Positions 4,427-5,682 of a stretch of 5,682 nt of DNA are shown here, in pieces (the stretch's first letter is position 1; the number at the start of each line of letters is the position of its first letter). A model generated the notes under the pieces. The model had not been told where the DNA came from. It made no database searches and saw nothing but the letters and a program-made list of their open reading frames with translations. The DNA is from a bacterium (lineage in GTDB: Bacteria; Desulfobacterota; GWC2-55-46; S146-80; JALXFI01), in NCBI GenBank assembly GCA_027069035.1, contig JALXFI010000227.1, forward strand, positions 1 through 5,682, read 5' to 3'. Both the position numbers and the translations under genes were made by a program.

Positions 4427-5503
4427 GTGCTTAAGGATATAAAAGATAAAAAGGTCTTTATTAAGGATGTAAAAGAAAAAGACAGGGTTGAAGGGGTTTT
4501 TCTTGTCAGTAAAAAAGAAAGTGCCCTTTCAAAAAACGGCAAGCCTTACCTTGTCTTAAATATTATGGACAGAACCGGCTCTCTTGAAGGCAGGGTATGG
4601 GAGAACGCCGAAGAGTTGAGCAGGCTTTTTTCTAAAAATGATTTTGTTTTCGTAACGGGGTGGGCGGTTTCATATAGAGGCGGAATACAGATTAATATCT
4701 CTACTATTGAAAAATACCCTGAAACTGATATAGCCCTGCACGATTTTTTGCCATCTTCTCCAAGGGATATTGAAGAGATGATGGATGAGCTTAAGGGCAT
4801 TGTGGCGGGAATGGAGAATCAATATTTAAAAAGGCTCCTTAATTTATTTATTGAAGATAAAGAGATAAGCAATCTATGGAGACAGGCGCCTGCTGCTAAG
4901 GGTATGCATCATGCCTATCTTGGCGGCCTTCTCGAACACACCGTGTCTATTTCAAAACTTGCCATGAGTGTTGTAAAACACTATGACGGCATAGATGCCG
5001 ACATTCTTTTAACCGGAACGATACTTCATGACATTGGCAAGATATATGAACTTTCGTATAGCAGGGCTTTTGATTATTCAGACCAAGGCAGGCTGCTTGG
5101 CCATATTTCAATTGGCGCTGGCATGGTTGATGATAAGATAAAAAAGATCCCCGGTTTTCCTGAAGGGCTCAAGGCTGTTGTAAAACATATGATCTTAAGC
5201 CATCACGGCCACCTGGAGTTCGGTTCGCCCACTACACCCAAGACGGTTGAGGCCATTATGCTGTACTTCCTTGATGATATGGACTCTAAGGTGCAGTCGG
5301 TACAGAACCTTATTAGAAACGAAGAAGCCAATGGGTCTAACTGGACGAGTTATCACAGGCTTTATGAGAGACATATATATAAGGGCATATCATATAATGG
5401 AGAATGTTTGAATGAGGACGGTTCTTCTTTGGAAGAAGGTAAAGGCATGGAAGACAAAAAATCCCTTGCGCATAAAACTGAAGAGTTTAAGCTTTTCCCA
5501 TAA
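4427..5503 (+). CDS. YhaM-type 3'-5' exoribonuclease, OB-fold plus HD domain
   Basis: The 358-residue protein has an N-terminal OB fold of the tRNA_anti type (about 8-95; GKPYLVLNIMDRTGSLEGRVW at 38-58 in part, then FVFVTGWAVSYRGGIQINI) for single-stranded nucleic acid binding. An HD-superfamily phosphohydrolase domain follows. Metal ligands are visible in order as HHAYLGGLLEHT (His161/162, His171), LHDIGK (His201-Asp202), LLGHI (His226), ILSHHG (His259/260) and LDDMDSK (Asp284/285). In Bacillus subtilis, YhaM is a metal-dependent 3'-5' exoribonuclease in RNA turnover, acting in the cytosol. About 40 extra C-terminal residues, rich in Glu, Lys and Ser, exceed the usual length near 315. Start GTG is chosen because AAGGGGGG (4415-4422) lies four bases upstream; the overlapping ATG at 4425 is in another frame. 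It is complete and looks intact. Confidence 0.9.
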   Translation: MLKDIKDKKVFIKDVKEKDRVEGVFLVSKKESALSKNGKPYLVLNIMDRTGSLEGRVWENAEELSRLFSKNDFVFVTGWAVSYRGGIQINISTIEKYPETDIALHDFLPSSPRDIEEMMDELKGIVAGMENQYLKRLLNLFIEDKEISNLWRQAPAAKGMHHAYLGGLLEHTVSISKLAMSVVKHYDGIDADILLTGTILHDIGKIYELSYSRAFDYSDQGRLLGHISIGAGMVDDKIKKIPGFPEGLKAVVKHMILSHHGHLEFGSPTTPKTVEAIMLYFLDDMDSKVQSVQNLIRNEEANGSNWTSYHRLYERHIYKGISYNGECLNEDGSSLEEGKGMEDKKSLAHKTEEFKLFP

Positions 5504-5514
5504 AAGACGGGACT

Positions 5515-5563
5515 CCTTTTGAATTGTCATCAAATAATAAAATGTGATAGAAGGGTTTTTTTT
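5515..5563 (+). terminator. Weak candidate intrinsic terminator after the exoribonuclease gene
   Basis: CCTTTT (5515-5520) can pair with AGAAGG (5549-5554), with one G-U pair, just ahead of an eight-T run (5556-5563). The 28-base loop and six-pair stem make it weak. Position and T-run are the main support. Confidence 0.28.
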
Positions 5564-5603
5564 GATTACTGTTTGCTTACTTATGATGAATAAAATTTGA
5601 TAA

Positions 5604-5682
5604 ATGAATCCTATCTTTCATCCCAGACTTGTAAACGGGCCGTTTGAAGACCCGGCGCTTTATGTTGATTTCAGATGGGAGA
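5604..5682 (+). CDS. N-terminus of an MBL-fold metallo-hydrolase (ribonuclease Z-like), truncated by window edge
   Basis: From the ATG at 5604 the frame is open for 26 codons to the edge and reads MNPIFHPRLVNGPFEDPALY, then VDFRWE. The pattern P.FHPRLVN.PF.DPAL.V is, from memory, the N-terminus of a metallo-beta-lactamase-fold hydrolase group annotated as ribonuclease Z-like or generic MBL hydrolases, in which the metal-binding HxHxDH motif comes later. That motif is outside the window, so the substrate cannot be judged. No strong ribosome binding site is seen; the start follows a TGATAA and lies 100 bases after the exoribonuclease stop, so it may be in the same or a separate transcript. Confidence 0.65.
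   Translation, partial: MNPIFHPRLVNGPFEDPALYVDFRWE

Noticed and set aside
1..5682. CRISPR array, riboswitch or rRNA
   Set aside because: No regularly spaced repeats, no recognised riboswitch core and no rRNA-like sequence were seen on either strand.

Overview
The window reads as a bacterial chromosome segment, AT-rich in its backbone genes. It contains housekeeping genes on both flanks and a small accessory insert in the middle. A secreted TPR/lytic-transglycosylase-type protein implies a Gram-negative envelope. The backbone gene set and codon style would fit Nitrospirota or a deltaproteobacterial lineage, but the taxon is inferred and not proven.

Layout. Bases 1-996 (minus) are the N-terminal 332 codons of an exported TPR-rich protein, probably a soluble lytic murein transglycosylase, running off the left edge. 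A 222-bp divergent intergenic region (997-1218) carries promoter candidates for both directions, a REP-like element and a perfect inverted repeat. Bases 1219-2229 (plus) encode a two-TM potassium-channel subunit with a cytosolic RCK (TrkA-N/TrkA-C) module and an unusual filter, TVGYRE. A consensus promoter then drives tRNA-Gly(CCC) at 2422-2496. On the right, 4427-5503 encodes a YhaM-type OB-fold/HD 3'-5' exoribonuclease, and 5604 to the edge begins an MBL-fold hydrolase.

The accessory part (about 2640-4283) is best read as a decayed chromosomal integron. On the plus strand, 3879-4283 is a tyrosine recombinase pseudogene whose N-terminal domain is IntI-like. It has lost most of its middle and has two in-frame stops before an RHS-type catalytic remnant. 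Divergently, on the minus strand, follow two units built like gene cassettes. One is hicB-hicA (antitoxin-toxin) followed by a 135-bp attC-like imperfect palindrome (3147-3281). The other is a PH-like small hypothetical gene whose TAA stop lies inside the R'' box of a second, more degenerate attC-like site (2741-2807). The boundaries agree: the hicBA unit begins TTGGGC and ends in an attC whose R'' is GCCCAAC, and the PH unit begins TTAGAAC and ends with GTCCTAAC. The divergent integrase/array polarity is that of known integrons. The array abuts the 5' fragment of a transposase gene (2658-2740).

Functionally, the integrase is clearly dead, so the two cassettes are probably fixed. HicBA may help retain the locus, and the PH-like protein has no known role. 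The flanking genes (envelope turnover, K+ conductance, tRNA, RNA decay) show no obvious common pathway with the insert.
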